Both the position numbers and the translations under genes were made by a program. Of a DNA stretch of 64,000 nucleotides, positions 9,483 to 18,025 are shown one piece after another (position 1 is the stretch's first letter; each line of letters opens with the position of its first letter). Below the pieces are notes generated by a model that did not search any database, had not been told where the DNA came from, and was given only the letters and a program-made list of their open reading frames with translations. Source of the DNA: Pelobium manganitolerans (GTDB lineage: Bacteria; Bacteroidota; Bacteroidia; Sphingobacteriales; Sphingobacteriaceae); assembly GCF_003609575.1 (NCBI RefSeq), contig NZ_MBTA01000030.1:137238-201237 (forward strand), in the 5' to 3' direction.

Positions 9483-10673
9483 ATGAAGCATAAATTTTTA
9501 AATTTAAAAAACTTGTTAGCCTTAGGGACGGTGTACGCACTTTCCTTTACGCAAGTAATGGCGCAAGAGGCGGCGAAGGCTGCTGAAGAAACCGCAAAAC
9601 ATGAGGGTTTAGGCAAAACCGTAAGCTATTATGTATTGCTGTTGTTGCTGGCTTGCATCTTTGTAGGTATTGTTGGTAAAATTATCAGTGTTTATGATTT
9701 AACCCGCAAAATTCAAGGAAACCGCAGAGGCATTAAATGGGATAAAATTAATGGTATCTTATTCGGTATTACTTTAATCGTTGGTTTGTACGGCGTTTAC
9801 TGGTCTTACACCGTTCAGGGATCTCAGATTTTGCCGGCGGCAGGGTCAGCGCATGGTGCCAAAATTGACAGCATGTTTGACGTAACCTTAATACTTACCA
9901 CTATTGTATTGGTATTAACGCACATCGCTTTATTTTCTTTTGCTTTCTTTTACAATGCAAGTAAAAAGCGTAAAGCTTACTACTATCCGCACAACAATAC
10001 TTTAGAGAAATACTGGACTATTATCCCGGCGGTAGTTTTAACTATTTTGGTATTGATGGGTTTTTTCACGTGGAGAAGTATTTTTAACGTGCCTGAAGAC
10101 GAGCGCAGAAACGCAATCCAGGTAGATGTTACCGCCCACCAATTTGCTTGGGATGTAAGATATGCCGGAAAAGACAATGTGAACGGCCGTAAAAACTATA
10201 AACTTATAGGTAGCTTAAATGGTTTAAACAGCTTAGGTTTAGATTTATCAGACAAGGCTAACTACGATGATTTGCGTGTTAACGAAATCGTATTGCCAGT
10301 TAACAAGTCTGTGCGTTTCACTTTAAGCTCGCAAGACGTAATCCACAGTTTTTATATGCCGCATTTCCGCGTACAAATGAACTGCGTACCGGGTATGGCG
10401 ACGTACTTCCAGTTTACGCCAACAAAAACTACCCAAGAAATGCGTCAAGACACAGATGATCCAAAGTTCGATTATGTGTTGCTTTGCGCAAAAATCTGCG
10501 GTGGTTCGCATTACAACATGAAGTTTAATGTGCGCGTGGTATCTAACAGAGAATATCAAGAGTGGCTTAAAGAACAAAAACCTATCGTTACAGATGATAT
10601 GAAAAAAGAATATCAATTAGCGATGGAAGAACAAGGCACCGCATCTAACACTCAAATTGCTTTAAACAACTAA
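9483..10673 (+). CDS. coxB: Cytochrome c oxidase subunit II
   Basis: This 396-residue subunit receives electrons through its CuA centre. A signal peptide (about 1-27, cut near VMAQ) precedes membrane segments at about 49-70, 90-110, 130-160 and 180-200. The periplasmic cupredoxin domain contains VTAHQFAWDVRY and the CuA ligands C335-x3-C339-x3-H343-x2-M346 (CAKICGGSHYNM). No cytochrome c domain is fused at the C-terminus, so electrons presumably arrive directly from the co-encoded alternative complex III. It lies 18 bp after actF and 21 bp before ctaD, which supports a physical supercomplex (inference from order, known for relatives). Confidence 0.94.
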   Translation: MKHKFLNLKNLLALGTVYALSFTQVMAQEAAKAAEETAKHEGLGKTVSYYVLLLLLACIFVGIVGKIISVYDLTRKIQGNRRGIKWDKINGILFGITLIVGLYGVYWSYTVQGSQILPAAGSAHGAKIDSMFDVTLILTTIVLVLTHIALFSFAFFYNASKKRKAYYYPHNNTLEKYWTIIPAVVLTILVLMGFFTWRSIFNVPEDERRNAIQVDVTAHQFAWDVRYAGKDNVNGRKNYKLIGSLNGLNSLGLDLSDKANYDDLRVNEIVLPVNKSVRFTLSSQDVIHSFYMPHFRVQMNCVPGMATYFQFTPTKTTQEMRQDTDDPKFDYVLLCAKICGGSHYNMKFNVRVVSNREYQEWLKEQKPIVTDDMKKEYQLAMEEQGTASNTQIALNN

Positions 10674-10694
10674 GATTAAAAACAGACGTAGAAT

Positions 10695-12590
10695 ATGTCA
10701 TCAATTGCAATAAACAACCCATCCGCAATTCATCATGATGATCATGGGCATGCCCATCACCATGAAACGTTTTTGACTAAATATGTTTTTAGTCAAGATC
10801 ATAAAATGATTGCGAAGCAGTTTCTTATCACCGGTATTATCATGGGGGTTATCGCCATGCTATTATCAGTGCTTTTCCGTATACAGCTGGCTTATCCGGA
10901 CCATAGCTTCCCATTGTTGGAGGTTTTACTAGGGCGTTTTGCGCCAGAAGGTCGTTTAGATCCCAACTTTTACCTTTCATTGGTTACCATCCACGGTACC
11001 ATCATGGTTTTCTTTGTGTTAACCGCAGGTTTAAGTGGTACTTTCTCTAACCTTTTAATCCCTTTGCAACTAGGCGCACGTGATATGGCTTCGCCTTTCA
11101 TGAATATGCTTTCTTACTGGTTGTTCTTGGTGGCTTGCGTATTAATCCTTTCAACTTTCTTTATAGAGTCAGGCCCTGCAGGTGGCGGTTGGACAGTTTA
11201 TCCGCCTTTGTCGGCAATCCCTAAAGCAATGCCGGGTTCTGGATTAGGGATGACCATCTGGTTAATCGCCATGATTTTGTTCGTAGCATCATCTTTAATG
11301 GGCGGTATCAACTACGTTTCAACAATTTTGAACATGCGTACCAAAGGGATGGATCTTTGGAAAATGCCTTTAACTATCTGGGCTTTTTTGCTTACAGCAG
11401 TTACAGGTATCCTATCTTTCCCGGTACTGGTGGCAGGTGTGGTATTATTGATTTTTGATAGAAGCTTTGGTACCTCATTTTATTTATCGGATATCGTTAT
11501 CGGCGGACAGGCTTTAGCGCACGAAGGTGGTAGCCCAATTTTATGGCAACACTTGTTCTGGTTCTTAGGTCACCCAGAGGTTTACATCGTTATTATGCCT
11601 GCCATGGGTATTATTTCTGAGGTAATGGCGGTAAACTCAAGAAAACCGATTTTCGGCTACCACGCCATGGTTTACTCTTTAATTGCCATCACGGTATTAT
11701 CGTTCATCGTTTGGGGGCACCACATGTTTGTAACCGGGATGAATCCGTTCTTGGGCGGAGTCTTTATGATTACCACGCTTATTATCGCGGTGCCGTCTGC
11801 GGTAAAAACTTTCAACTGGTTAGCAACTTTGTGGCGCGGTAATATCCGCTTCACTCCGGCAATGCTTTTCTCTATCGGTATGGTGTCTTTCTTTATCTCT
11901 GGTGGTTTAACCGGGATTTGGTTAGGTAATGCGTCTTTAGACATCAACTTGCACGATACTTACTTCGTGGTAGCTCACTTCCACTTGGTAATGGGCTCTG
12001 CTGCAATATTTGGGATGTTGGCGGGTATTTATCACTGGTTCCCTAAAATGTTTGGCAGAGTGATGAATCCACGTTTAGGTTACTTGCACTTTTGGCTAAC
12101 ATTTGTGGCTGCATATTTTGTATTTTTCCCAATGCACTTTATGGGATTAGACGGTGTGCCACGTAGATATTATGCTTTTACCGAGTTCGAGTTTATGGAG
12201 AAATGGATGTCTGTAAACGTGTTTGTTACTTGGTCAGCAATTTTAGGCGCTGTGGCTCAAATCGCTTTCTTGATTAACTTCTTTGGTTCTATTTTCTTCG
12301 GTAAAAAATCAACCGAGAACCCTTGGGAAGCTAATACTTTAGAGTGGACTACCCCAGTAGAAAGATTACACGGTAATTGGCCAGGAGAAATTCCTACGGT
12401 TTACCGTTGGGCTTATGATTACAGCAAACCTGGCCACCCGACAGATTTTATCATGCAAACTGTGCCACATTCAGAAACAATGAGTTCTAACTTGCCACAT
12501 GATTTTGATGGTAACGAGGTAGCCGAGAAAATACAGGAAGAATGGAATTTGGCGCATAACGCGTCCAAAAACCCTGAACAAGTCAAATAA
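10695..12590 (+). CDS. ctaD: Cytochrome c oxidase subunit I
   Basis: This is the 631-residue catalytic heme-copper subunit that reduces oxygen and pumps protons. It has twelve predicted membrane helices. The glutamate-bearing motif GHPEVY (A1-type D-channel) is present, as are VWGHHMF with the CuB histidines and DTYFVVAHFHLVMG with heme ligands. The N-terminus is unusually histidine-rich (HHDDHGHAHHHE, residues 13-25), and there is an extra soluble C-terminal tail of about 60 residues. It is the last gene before a strong terminator, so the act-coxB-ctaD transcript probably ends here. Confidence 0.95.
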   Translation: MSSIAINNPSAIHHDDHGHAHHHETFLTKYVFSQDHKMIAKQFLITGIIMGVIAMLLSVLFRIQLAYPDHSFPLLEVLLGRFAPEGRLDPNFYLSLVTIHGTIMVFFVLTAGLSGTFSNLLIPLQLGARDMASPFMNMLSYWLFLVACVLILSTFFIESGPAGGGWTVYPPLSAIPKAMPGSGLGMTIWLIAMILFVASSLMGGINYVSTILNMRTKGMDLWKMPLTIWAFLLTAVTGILSFPVLVAGVVLLIFDRSFGTSFYLSDIVIGGQALAHEGGSPILWQHLFWFLGHPEVYIVIMPAMGIISEVMAVNSRKPIFGYHAMVYSLIAITVLSFIVWGHHMFVTGMNPFLGGVFMITTLIIAVPSAVKTFNWLATLWRGNIRFTPAMLFSIGMVSFFISGGLTGIWLGNASLDINLHDTYFVVAHFHLVMGSAAIFGMLAGIYHWFPKMFGRVMNPRLGYLHFWLTFVAAYFVFFPMHFMGLDGVPRRYYAFTEFEFMEKWMSVNVFVTWSAILGAVAQIAFLINFFGSIFFGKKSTENPWEANTLEWTTPVERLHGNWPGEIPTVYRWAYDYSKPGHPTDFIMQTVPHSETMSSNLPHDFDGNEVAEKIQEEWNLAHNASKNPEQVK

Positions 12591-12607
12591 TTTGACGGTT
12601 TGAAAAT

Positions 12608-12640
12608 ATTGGGGTATCCGAAACAGATACCCCAATTTTA
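12608..12640 (+). terminator. Intrinsic terminator after ctaD
   Basis: A perfect 11-bp stem (ATTGGGGTATC pairing with GATACCCCAAT) encloses a 7-nt loop CGAAACA and is followed by TTTTA. It begins 18 bp after the ctaD stop and separates the act-cox transcript from the ctaB group. The remaining bases up to 12825 show no gene. Confidence 0.85.
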
Positions 12641-12825
12641 ATTTCTAAGATGTGCCCTAACGCTGGAAAATGGGTTTTAAGAACGAAGTATATCATCCTT
12701 AACAATTTCTGTGCTGGCGCAAACAGGCTTTAGTGCTTTTAGCCTAACAACATTAGCTACATGTATTAACTGGGATTTTATGTTTGGCTTTGTGTGCTTA
12801 TCATCTTTTATAAAAAATAATTTGG

Positions 12826-13689
12826 TTGGGTTTGGGTAGTTTTTTTAAAGATTTTAAAAACCTTGTTAAGTTAAGACTCACTTTACTGGTGGTATTTTCT
12901 GCCTCAGTGTGTTTCTTGGTTGGCGAGCATTATGCAGGGCAAATTCATTGGCTAAACTGGATTAAACTCATTATCGGAGGCTTTTTGGTAACGTCCGCAG
13001 CCAACGGCTTTAATGAGATTATAGAGAAAGATTTGGATAAGCTGATGCGCCGTACGGCGGATAGGCCATTGCCATCTGGGCGCATGACTACCGGGCAAGC
13101 CTTGGTGCTAAGTTTAGTCATGGGTATCGGCGGAACTTATCTGTTAGGAAGCTTAAACTTGTTAACCGGCGTTTTGTCTGTGTTCTCGATTTTTTTGTAT
13201 GCCTTTGCTTATACCCCGCTAAAACAAAAGTCGCCGATAGCAGTTTTTGTTGGTGCGTTCCCAGGAGCTTTGCCACCATTAATAGGTTATGTAGCATCTC
13301 ACGGGCGTATTGATACCATTGCTTTGGTGCTGTTTGGGATACAATTTGTTTGGCAGTTCCCCCATTTTTGGGCCATTGCCTGGGTGTTGGATGACGATTA
13401 TAAAAAAGCGGGGTTCCGTTTATTGCCTACCACGCATAGAGACAGAGTAAGCGCGGTAATCACTTGGTTAAGTACAATTATTTTGATACCCGTAAGTTTA
13501 TTGCCCACTTTTTTAGGTTTCGGAGGCAACTTGATTGCTATCGTATCAATCATTATTGGCGCTGTTTTTTGCTACCAAGGTTTTATGTTGGTTAAAAATT
13601 TAGATATTCCGTCTGCGCGTAAGCTAATGTTTGGTAGCTTTATATATTTGCCCGTAGTACAATTGGGCTTGTTATTTAATTTAATGTAA
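12826..13689 (+). CDS. ctaB: Heme O synthase (protoheme IX farnesyltransferase)
   Basis: This UbiA-family prenyltransferase adds a farnesyl group to heme B, making heme O for the oxidase. It has 287 residues and about seven to nine membrane helices. The first prenyl-diphosphate/Mg site NGFNEIIEKDLDKLMRRT is near residues 65-82, followed by DRPLPSG, and a second Asp-rich loop WVLDDDYKKAGFRLLP is near 200. No ATG fits: the frame is closed by TAA at 12811, and the likely start is TTG at 12826 or TTG at 12832. It begins a second gene group 235 bp after ctaD and is 3 bp before the next gene. Confidence 0.93.
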   Translation: MGLGSFFKDFKNLVKLRLTLLVVFSASVCFLVGEHYAGQIHWLNWIKLIIGGFLVTSAANGFNEIIEKDLDKLMRRTADRPLPSGRMTTGQALVLSLVMGIGGTYLLGSLNLLTGVLSVFSIFLYAFAYTPLKQKSPIAVFVGAFPGALPPLIGYVASHGRIDTIALVLFGIQFVWQFPHFWAIAWVLDDDYKKAGFRLLPTTHRDRVSAVITWLSTIILIPVSLLPTFLGFGGNLIAIVSIIIGAVFCYQGFMLVKNLDIPSARKLMFGSFIYLPVVQLGLLFNLM

Positions 13690-13692
13690 AAC

Positions 13693-14274
13693 ATGGATAT
13701 GACTATCAATCAGGAACCAGATAGATATAGCCTACAGCCAAAAAAGTTTGTGCTTTGGTTGTTTATCGTATCATCAATTATATTTTTTGCGGGCCTTACC
13801 AGCGGATTTATCGTTTACTCTGGCGGTGGTGCCAGAAAAGCGCTGAATGTTGATTTACCGAAAGTTTTTATTTACAGCACGATAGTCATCATTTTAAGCA
13901 GCGTAACCATGCACCTGGCCTATTTAGGCACTAAAAGGCTCAAGTTTGCGCAACAAAAGCTATGGCTATGGGTCTCGTTGCTGCTAGGGATAGTATTTAT
14001 TGCTTTGCAGGTTTACGGATGGGCTGTTTGGACAAATCTGGGTATTTTCTTCATCAACTCTAACGCTACCATCAGCTTTGTTTACGCATTTACTTTCTTC
14101 CATATTTTACACATTGTTGCCGGTTTAATTATGATTATTACGGCGCTTAAAAGTAGTTATGGACCAGTGCCTACAGTTACAAATTCGTTTAGGATGGATA
14201 TTACATCTATATTCTGGCATTTTGTAGATATAGTATGGATTTATTTATACGTTTTCTTACTTTTGAACCGGTAA
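13693..14274 (+). CDS. Heme-copper oxidase subunit III family protein (first copy)
   Basis: This is a 193-residue membrane protein of the cytochrome c oxidase subunit III / CyoC family with five hydrophobic helices. It has FAGLTSGFIVYSG in helix I and the ending FWHFVDIVWIYLYVFLLL, the typical last helix of the family. It is shorter than classical subunit III (about 260) and resembles the short bacterial CyoC form. The next gene is a second member of the same family, so this oxidase may carry both or one may be an assembly paralogue. It begins 3 bp after ctaB. Confidence 0.82.
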   Translation: MDMTINQEPDRYSLQPKKFVLWLFIVSSIIFFAGLTSGFIVYSGGGARKALNVDLPKVFIYSTIVIILSSVTMHLAYLGTKRLKFAQQKLWLWVSLLLGIVFIALQVYGWAVWTNLGIFFINSNATISFVYAFTFFHILHIVAGLIMIITALKSSYGPVPTVTNSFRMDITSIFWHFVDIVWIYLYVFLLLNR

Positions 14275-14307
14275 AAATTTACTCAAAAATTACAACCCTA
14301 ATATTTA

Positions 14308-15006
14308 ATGGACACTTTAGCAAAATTAGACGAGGTTAAAACCACGCCTTGGAGCGGTGGCAGATCGCCGTTTGCCGTTGAGTACGGTAAAATAATGATG
14401 TGGATTTTCCTTTTATCCGATGCATTTACTTTTTCGGCATTTTTAGTTTACTACGGCGCACAACGCTTTAGCAAAATGACTTGGCCAGATCCGGATATCG
14501 TATTCCAGTCTATCCCAGGCATTACAGATACAGGTGCTCCTTTGGTATTTGTGGGTATCATGACTTTTATTCTCATCATGAGTTCTGTAACGATGGTACT
14601 GGCCGTTGAAGCAGGGCATCGCAACAAAAAGAAAGAAGTTATCTGGTGGATGGTAGCAACCATCGTAGGTGGTTTAATGTTCTTGGGCTGCCAGGCAATG
14701 GAGTGGACACACTTGCACCACACCGGTTTTTGGTGGGGCAGTATCCCAGATGCGGAGGTAATTAAGCAGCTTGGCGCCGATAATGTAAGTGCCTTACAGT
14801 TTGCAAACCTTTTCTTCACCATTACAGGTTTTCACGGTTTCCACGTAACAATTGGTGTTATCTTAAATATCATTATCTTGTTTATGACCATGGCCGGCGT
14901 TTTTGAACGTCGCGGACATTACCTGATGATTGAAAAGGTAGGTTTATACTGGCACTTTGTAGATTTAGTTTGGGTATTTGTATTTACCTTCTTCTATTTG
15001 GTTTAA
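14308..15006 (+). CDS. Cytochrome c oxidase subunit III (second copy)
   Basis: This is a 232-residue membrane protein of the subunit III family. Recognisable parts are MMWIFLLSDAFTFSAFLVYYG (helix I, with the usual Asp), LGCQAMEWTHL, FTITGFHGFHVTIGVILN (the conserved FHGxHV core) and the last helix YWHFVDLVWVFVFTFFYL. The canonical core makes this the better candidate for the main subunit III. It sits 33 bp after the shorter paralogue and 23 bp before the subunit IV gene. Confidence 0.88.
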   Translation: MDTLAKLDEVKTTPWSGGRSPFAVEYGKIMMWIFLLSDAFTFSAFLVYYGAQRFSKMTWPDPDIVFQSIPGITDTGAPLVFVGIMTFILIMSSVTMVLAVEAGHRNKKKEVIWWMVATIVGGLMFLGCQAMEWTHLHHTGFWWGSIPDAEVIKQLGADNVSALQFANLFFTITGFHGFHVTIGVILNIIILFMTMAGVFERRGHYLMIEKVGLYWHFVDLVWVFVFTFFYLV

Positions 15007-15029
15007 CATTTATATTTAGATAAAAAAAT

Positions 15030-15371
15030 ATGTCATTCGATAATACAGATTTAGCACACGAGCAAGAACATGCTACCATGTCTAAGGGTAAAATATGGAA
15101 GGTATTCTTTATTTTACTAGGTATTACGGTTGTGGAATTCATCATCGCATTAGGCGTGCCACATACAGTAATGTCAGACACCATCCGGAATTCGATTTAC
15201 GTGATTTTAACGCTTTTTAAAGCTTATTATATCATCGCGTATTTTATGCACCTAAAGTTCGAGAAATATGCTTTTATAGCAGGTTTGGTACTCTCATTGG
15301 TGTTTATCATTTACTTTATCATCCTACTTTTAATTGAAGGTCACTACTTGCACGGCCATATGTTTGTATGA
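15030..15371 (+). CDS. Cytochrome c oxidase subunit IV-type small membrane protein
   Basis: This 113-residue protein has a charged N-terminus (about 25 residues) and three membrane helices, with IYVILTLFKAYYIIAYFMHLKFE in the middle. That pattern matches the prokaryotic subunit IV (CtaF/CyoD-like) family that stabilises the oxidase core. It ends in a histidine-containing loop HYLHGHMFV. Its stop overlaps the next start by 4 bp (ATGA), so it is coupled to the SCO-like gene. Confidence 0.8.
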   Translation: MSFDNTDLAHEQEHATMSKGKIWKVFFILLGITVVEFIIALGVPHTVMSDTIRNSIYVILTLFKAYYIIAYFMHLKFEKYAFIAGLVLSLVFIIYFIILLLIEGHYLHGHMFV

Positions 15372-16063
15372 CGGGAAATAAAAAATTTCCTTTAGCAAAA
15401 GTTTTAATCCTGGTAGCCATTTTAGCGTTGCCAGGATTTTTGTATTATTTGCTACAGGCAAAAGGCGAAAACAGATACAAACCTTTACCCGTTTTTGGCC
15501 CTAAAACTTTAACCGGCACCTCTCACAGCAGGCGCGGTAAGCAAATTCCAGATACTGCCTTCCACCATGTTCAATTTCCGGTAGTTTACAATCCTAACGG
15601 TCAACCATTGGATCTAAACAAAGAGAAGCAAGAGCTGTTGGTGCTCAGTTTTTTTGCGATGGATGAGGATGTATCTGCCAAGACGAGCGCAGGCATCAAA
15701 AATTTGGCAACGCAGTTCGCAGATAATAAACGCTTACATTTTGTTTCTATTAACCTTAATCCGGCCGACAGTGCAAAAATGACTAGCTATGCTAAGGAAA
15801 TTGGCGCAACACCAAACAAATGGGATTTAGTTACTGCCGATACCGCACAAACATTTCCTTTTGCACGCAAGCAGCTTTTTGTAAACGCATTGCAAACGAA
15901 AGATGGTACATTAATTTTTAGCGATAAATTAGTGCTATTAGATGCCGATCATCGCATAAGAGGTTATTACACGGCTACTTCCGAAGATGAAATTAGACGC
16001 ATCACCGATGAGATAAAAGTATTAATTACAGAAGAATTACGAAAAATTAAAGCCGAACCTTGA
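15368..16063 (+). CDS. SCO1/SenC-like protein lacking the copper-binding cysteines
   Basis: This 231-residue membrane-anchored protein (helix at about 9-27) has a thioredoxin-like fold of the SCO type. The C-terminal part, with KLVLLDADHRIRGYYTATSEDE, matches the family. In active SCO proteins the strand after the first beta turn holds CxxxC and a later histidine completes the copper site. Here the equivalent stretch near residues 88-105 reads LVLSFFAMDEDVSAKT with no cysteine, and the later position is FSDKLVLL with no histidine. Its place in the cox operon argues for an assembly or scaffold role without copper delivery (inference). Confidence 0.72.
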   Translation: MTGNKKFPLAKVLILVAILALPGFLYYLLQAKGENRYKPLPVFGPKTLTGTSHSRRGKQIPDTAFHHVQFPVVYNPNGQPLDLNKEKQELLVLSFFAMDEDVSAKTSAGIKNLATQFADNKRLHFVSINLNPADSAKMTSYAKEIGATPNKWDLVTADTAQTFPFARKQLFVNALQTKDGTLIFSDKLVLLDADHRIRGYYTATSEDEIRRITDEIKVLITEELRKIKAEP

Positions 16064-16073
16064 CTTTTGTGTT

Positions 16074-16646
16074 ATGAGCGACAAGTTTATTTTAAGAGCA
16101 ATTACTGCCGTTTCTATTCTGGTGTTTGTTTTGGTGCTTGTGCTTAACAGAAAGCTTGTCCCCGTTACCATTCCAACGCCAAGCTATATTTATTTCTTCC
16201 CCAAGCTAAACGCCATCATCAATGGCTGTTGTACCGTTTTGCTGTTGTTGTCGCTATATTTTATTTCGTGCAAGAACGTATTAATGCACAAGCGGATAAA
16301 TATCCTTACCTTTTGCCTATCGGCCTTGTTTCTGATTTCTTATGTGGTGTTCCATTATTTCGCCCCGGAAACAAAGTTTGGTGATATCAACGGCGACGGG
16401 TTGGTAAGTGCAAATGAAAAATTACTGACCGGCAATATCAGATATATCTATTATTTCGTTTTAATAACGCATATTGTTTTAGCCGCGGCTGTTTTGCCTC
16501 TAATTTTGTTAAGCTTCTTTAGAGGCTTAAAAATGCAGGTAGAAAGGCATAAGAAATTGGTGAGGTGGAGCTACCCGGTATGGCTGTATGTGACCACCTC
16601 GGGCGTAATTGTTTATTTGATGATTTCGCCGTATTATAATTTTTAG
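16074..16646 (+). CDS. DUF420 membrane protein (CtaM-like oxidase assembly factor)
   Basis: This is a 190-residue protein with five membrane helices of the DUF420 family. Members such as CtaM are needed for assembly of heme-copper oxidases in Gram-positive bacteria. Histidines lie near the membrane face in KNVLMHKRINI, VVFHYFAPETKFGD and VERHKKLVRWSYPVWLYV, the last a family hallmark. A segment GDINGDGLVSANEK (about residues 103-116) resembles an EF-hand/dockerin calcium loop inserted between helices. It begins 10 bp after the SCO-like gene. Confidence 0.75.
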   Translation: MSDKFILRAITAVSILVFVLVLVLNRKLVPVTIPTPSYIYFFPKLNAIINGCCTVLLLLSLYFISCKNVLMHKRINILTFCLSALFLISYVVFHYFAPETKFGDINGDGLVSANEKLLTGNIRYIYYFVLITHIVLAAAVLPLILLSFFRGLKMQVERHKKLVRWSYPVWLYVTTSGVIVYLMISPYYNF

Positions 16647-16652
16647 TTTTAT

Positions 16653-16931
16653 GTGATGAAGGTTCAAAAAATTCTTTTTTGTATATTTTGTGTGGGCATT
16701 TTGCTGTTTATCTCTAATTTAAGTTTCGCGCAGTGTGCCATGTGCACGGCAACGGTAGAGTCGAACTTAGAAGGCGGCGGAAATACAGCTAGCAGTTTAA
16801 ATACCGGAATTATGTACCTACTGGCGGCGCCCTACTTGGTGGTTGCCGGTATAGGCTTTTTGTGGTATAAAAAATACCGCCGTAAAGAAGCCGTGATAGA
16901 TATTAAGCCCGAAAAAATCAATTTAAATTAA
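16653..16931 (+). CDS. Small membrane protein with CAMC motif
   Basis: This 92-residue protein has an N-terminal hydrophobic segment or signal peptide (about 5-26), a CAMC motif (ending SFAQCAMCTATVESN, about residues 27-41), a second helix (about 53-72) and a short basic tail. Small proteins with this motif commonly sit beside Bacteroidota oxidase genes, but I know no assigned function. The vicinal cysteines could be redox-active or bind metal, which would fit oxidase assembly next to a SCO-like protein that has lost its own cysteines. Confidence 0.65.
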   Translation: MMKVQKILFCIFCVGILLFISNLSFAQCAMCTATVESNLEGGGNTASSLNTGIMYLLAAPYLVVAGIGFLWYKKYRRKEAVIDIKPEKINLN

Positions 16932-16933
16932 TT

Positions 16934-17323
16934 ATGGCGCATACTTCTAAATTTCAGGCCATTGTAAACGCTAAGTGCCCAAGGTGCAGACGTGGCGATA
17001 TGTTCAAAAATTCTATGTATGGGTTTTCATCGCAAAAAATGCATGATAACTGCCCTAAGTGCGGCTTAAAGTACGAGTTAGAGCCTGGCTATTTTTATGC
17101 CGCCATGTATGTGGGCTACGCTATTAACGTGGCGCTTTCAGTTGGTGTGGGCATTCTCACTTATTTGCTCACCAACGAAACAGAATCTCCTTGGATTTAT
17201 GTAACCACTGTTTTTTTAGCTGCGCTGATTTTAGCACCTGCAAACTTTAGGTACTCCCGTGTGTTGCTGCTGCATGTAATGTCGCCAAAAATCAAATACA
17301 TACCGGCTTACGACCATGATTAA
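16934..17323 (+). CDS. DUF983 zinc-ribbon membrane protein
   Basis: This 129-residue protein carries a zinc ribbon with two CxxC pairs (CPRCRRGDMF at about 15-24 and CPKCGLKYELEPGYF at about 41-55), followed by two membrane helices (about 60-84 and 90-110). This is the DUF983 layout. DUF983 genes are often found near cytochrome oxidase genes, but no function is established. It starts 2 bp after the CAMC gene, and its end overlaps the next start by 8 bp. Confidence 0.8.
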   Translation: MAHTSKFQAIVNAKCPRCRRGDMFKNSMYGFSSQKMHDNCPKCGLKYELEPGYFYAAMYVGYAINVALSVGVGILTYLLTNETESPWIYVTTVFLAALILAPANFRYSRVLLLHVMSPKIKYIPAYDHD

Positions 17324-17993
17324 GGCAGAAACTTTTCTTTTTCTAACGCAATTACAACAAAACAATAACCGCGAATGGTTTTTGGCGAATAAAGAACAGT
17401 ATTTGAGTGCCAAGGAAAACGTGGAGGTCTTCGCCGATGAAATAATTGCCAAGTTTAGAAAGCTGGAGCCACGTTTAGCCGATAGTTTAACAGGGAAAAA
17501 ATCGGTGATGCGCATTTATCGCGATGTACGGTTTAGCAAAGACAAATCTCCTTATAAAACTAATTTTGGGATCAGCCTTTCTACTACCCCAAAAGGAATT
17601 CACGGTCCTGGTTATTTTGTGCAGCTACAGCCGGGGCAAAGCTTTGTAGCCGGTGGCATGTGGATGCCCGAAGCCGCGCATTTAAAATTGATCCGTCAGG
17701 AAGTTGATTATAATGGCGATAAATTTTTAGCCATTTTAAACGATACCTCTTTTAAAAGAAATTTCGGCAACAGCTTAAACAATAACGAAAAGCTAAAAAC
17801 TACACCCAAAGGATATGACGCTATGCATCCGCAAATAGAATTGCTAAAGCTGAAGAGCTTTACGGTAAGCCGCGTTTTTGATGACCAAGAATTGCAAAGC
17901 AAAAAATCTGTGGAAAGTGTGGTTGCTTGTTTAAAAGAGATAATGCCCTTTAATGCTTTTTTAGCAGAGGCAATTGATGTAAACGAAGACTAA
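17316..17993 (+). CDS. DUF2461 family protein
   Basis: This is a 225-residue soluble protein of the DUF2461 (TIGR02453) family. The hallmark RDVRFSKDKSPYKTNFG lies at about residues 69-85, and the N-terminal FLTQLQQNNNREWFLANKEQY is also typical. The biochemical function is unknown. It overlaps the DUF983 gene by 8 bp, so it is probably co-transcribed, but nothing else ties it to respiration. Confidence 0.82.
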   Translation: MIKAETFLFLTQLQQNNNREWFLANKEQYLSAKENVEVFADEIIAKFRKLEPRLADSLTGKKSVMRIYRDVRFSKDKSPYKTNFGISLSTTPKGIHGPGYFVQLQPGQSFVAGGMWMPEAAHLKLIRQEVDYNGDKFLAILNDTSFKRNFGNSLNNNEKLKTTPKGYDAMHPQIELLKLKSFTVSRVFDDQELQSKKSVESVVACLKEIMPFNAFLAEAIDVNED

Positions 17994-18025
17994 AATTAAT
18001 TGTTAAACATTTATAAACCTAAAAA

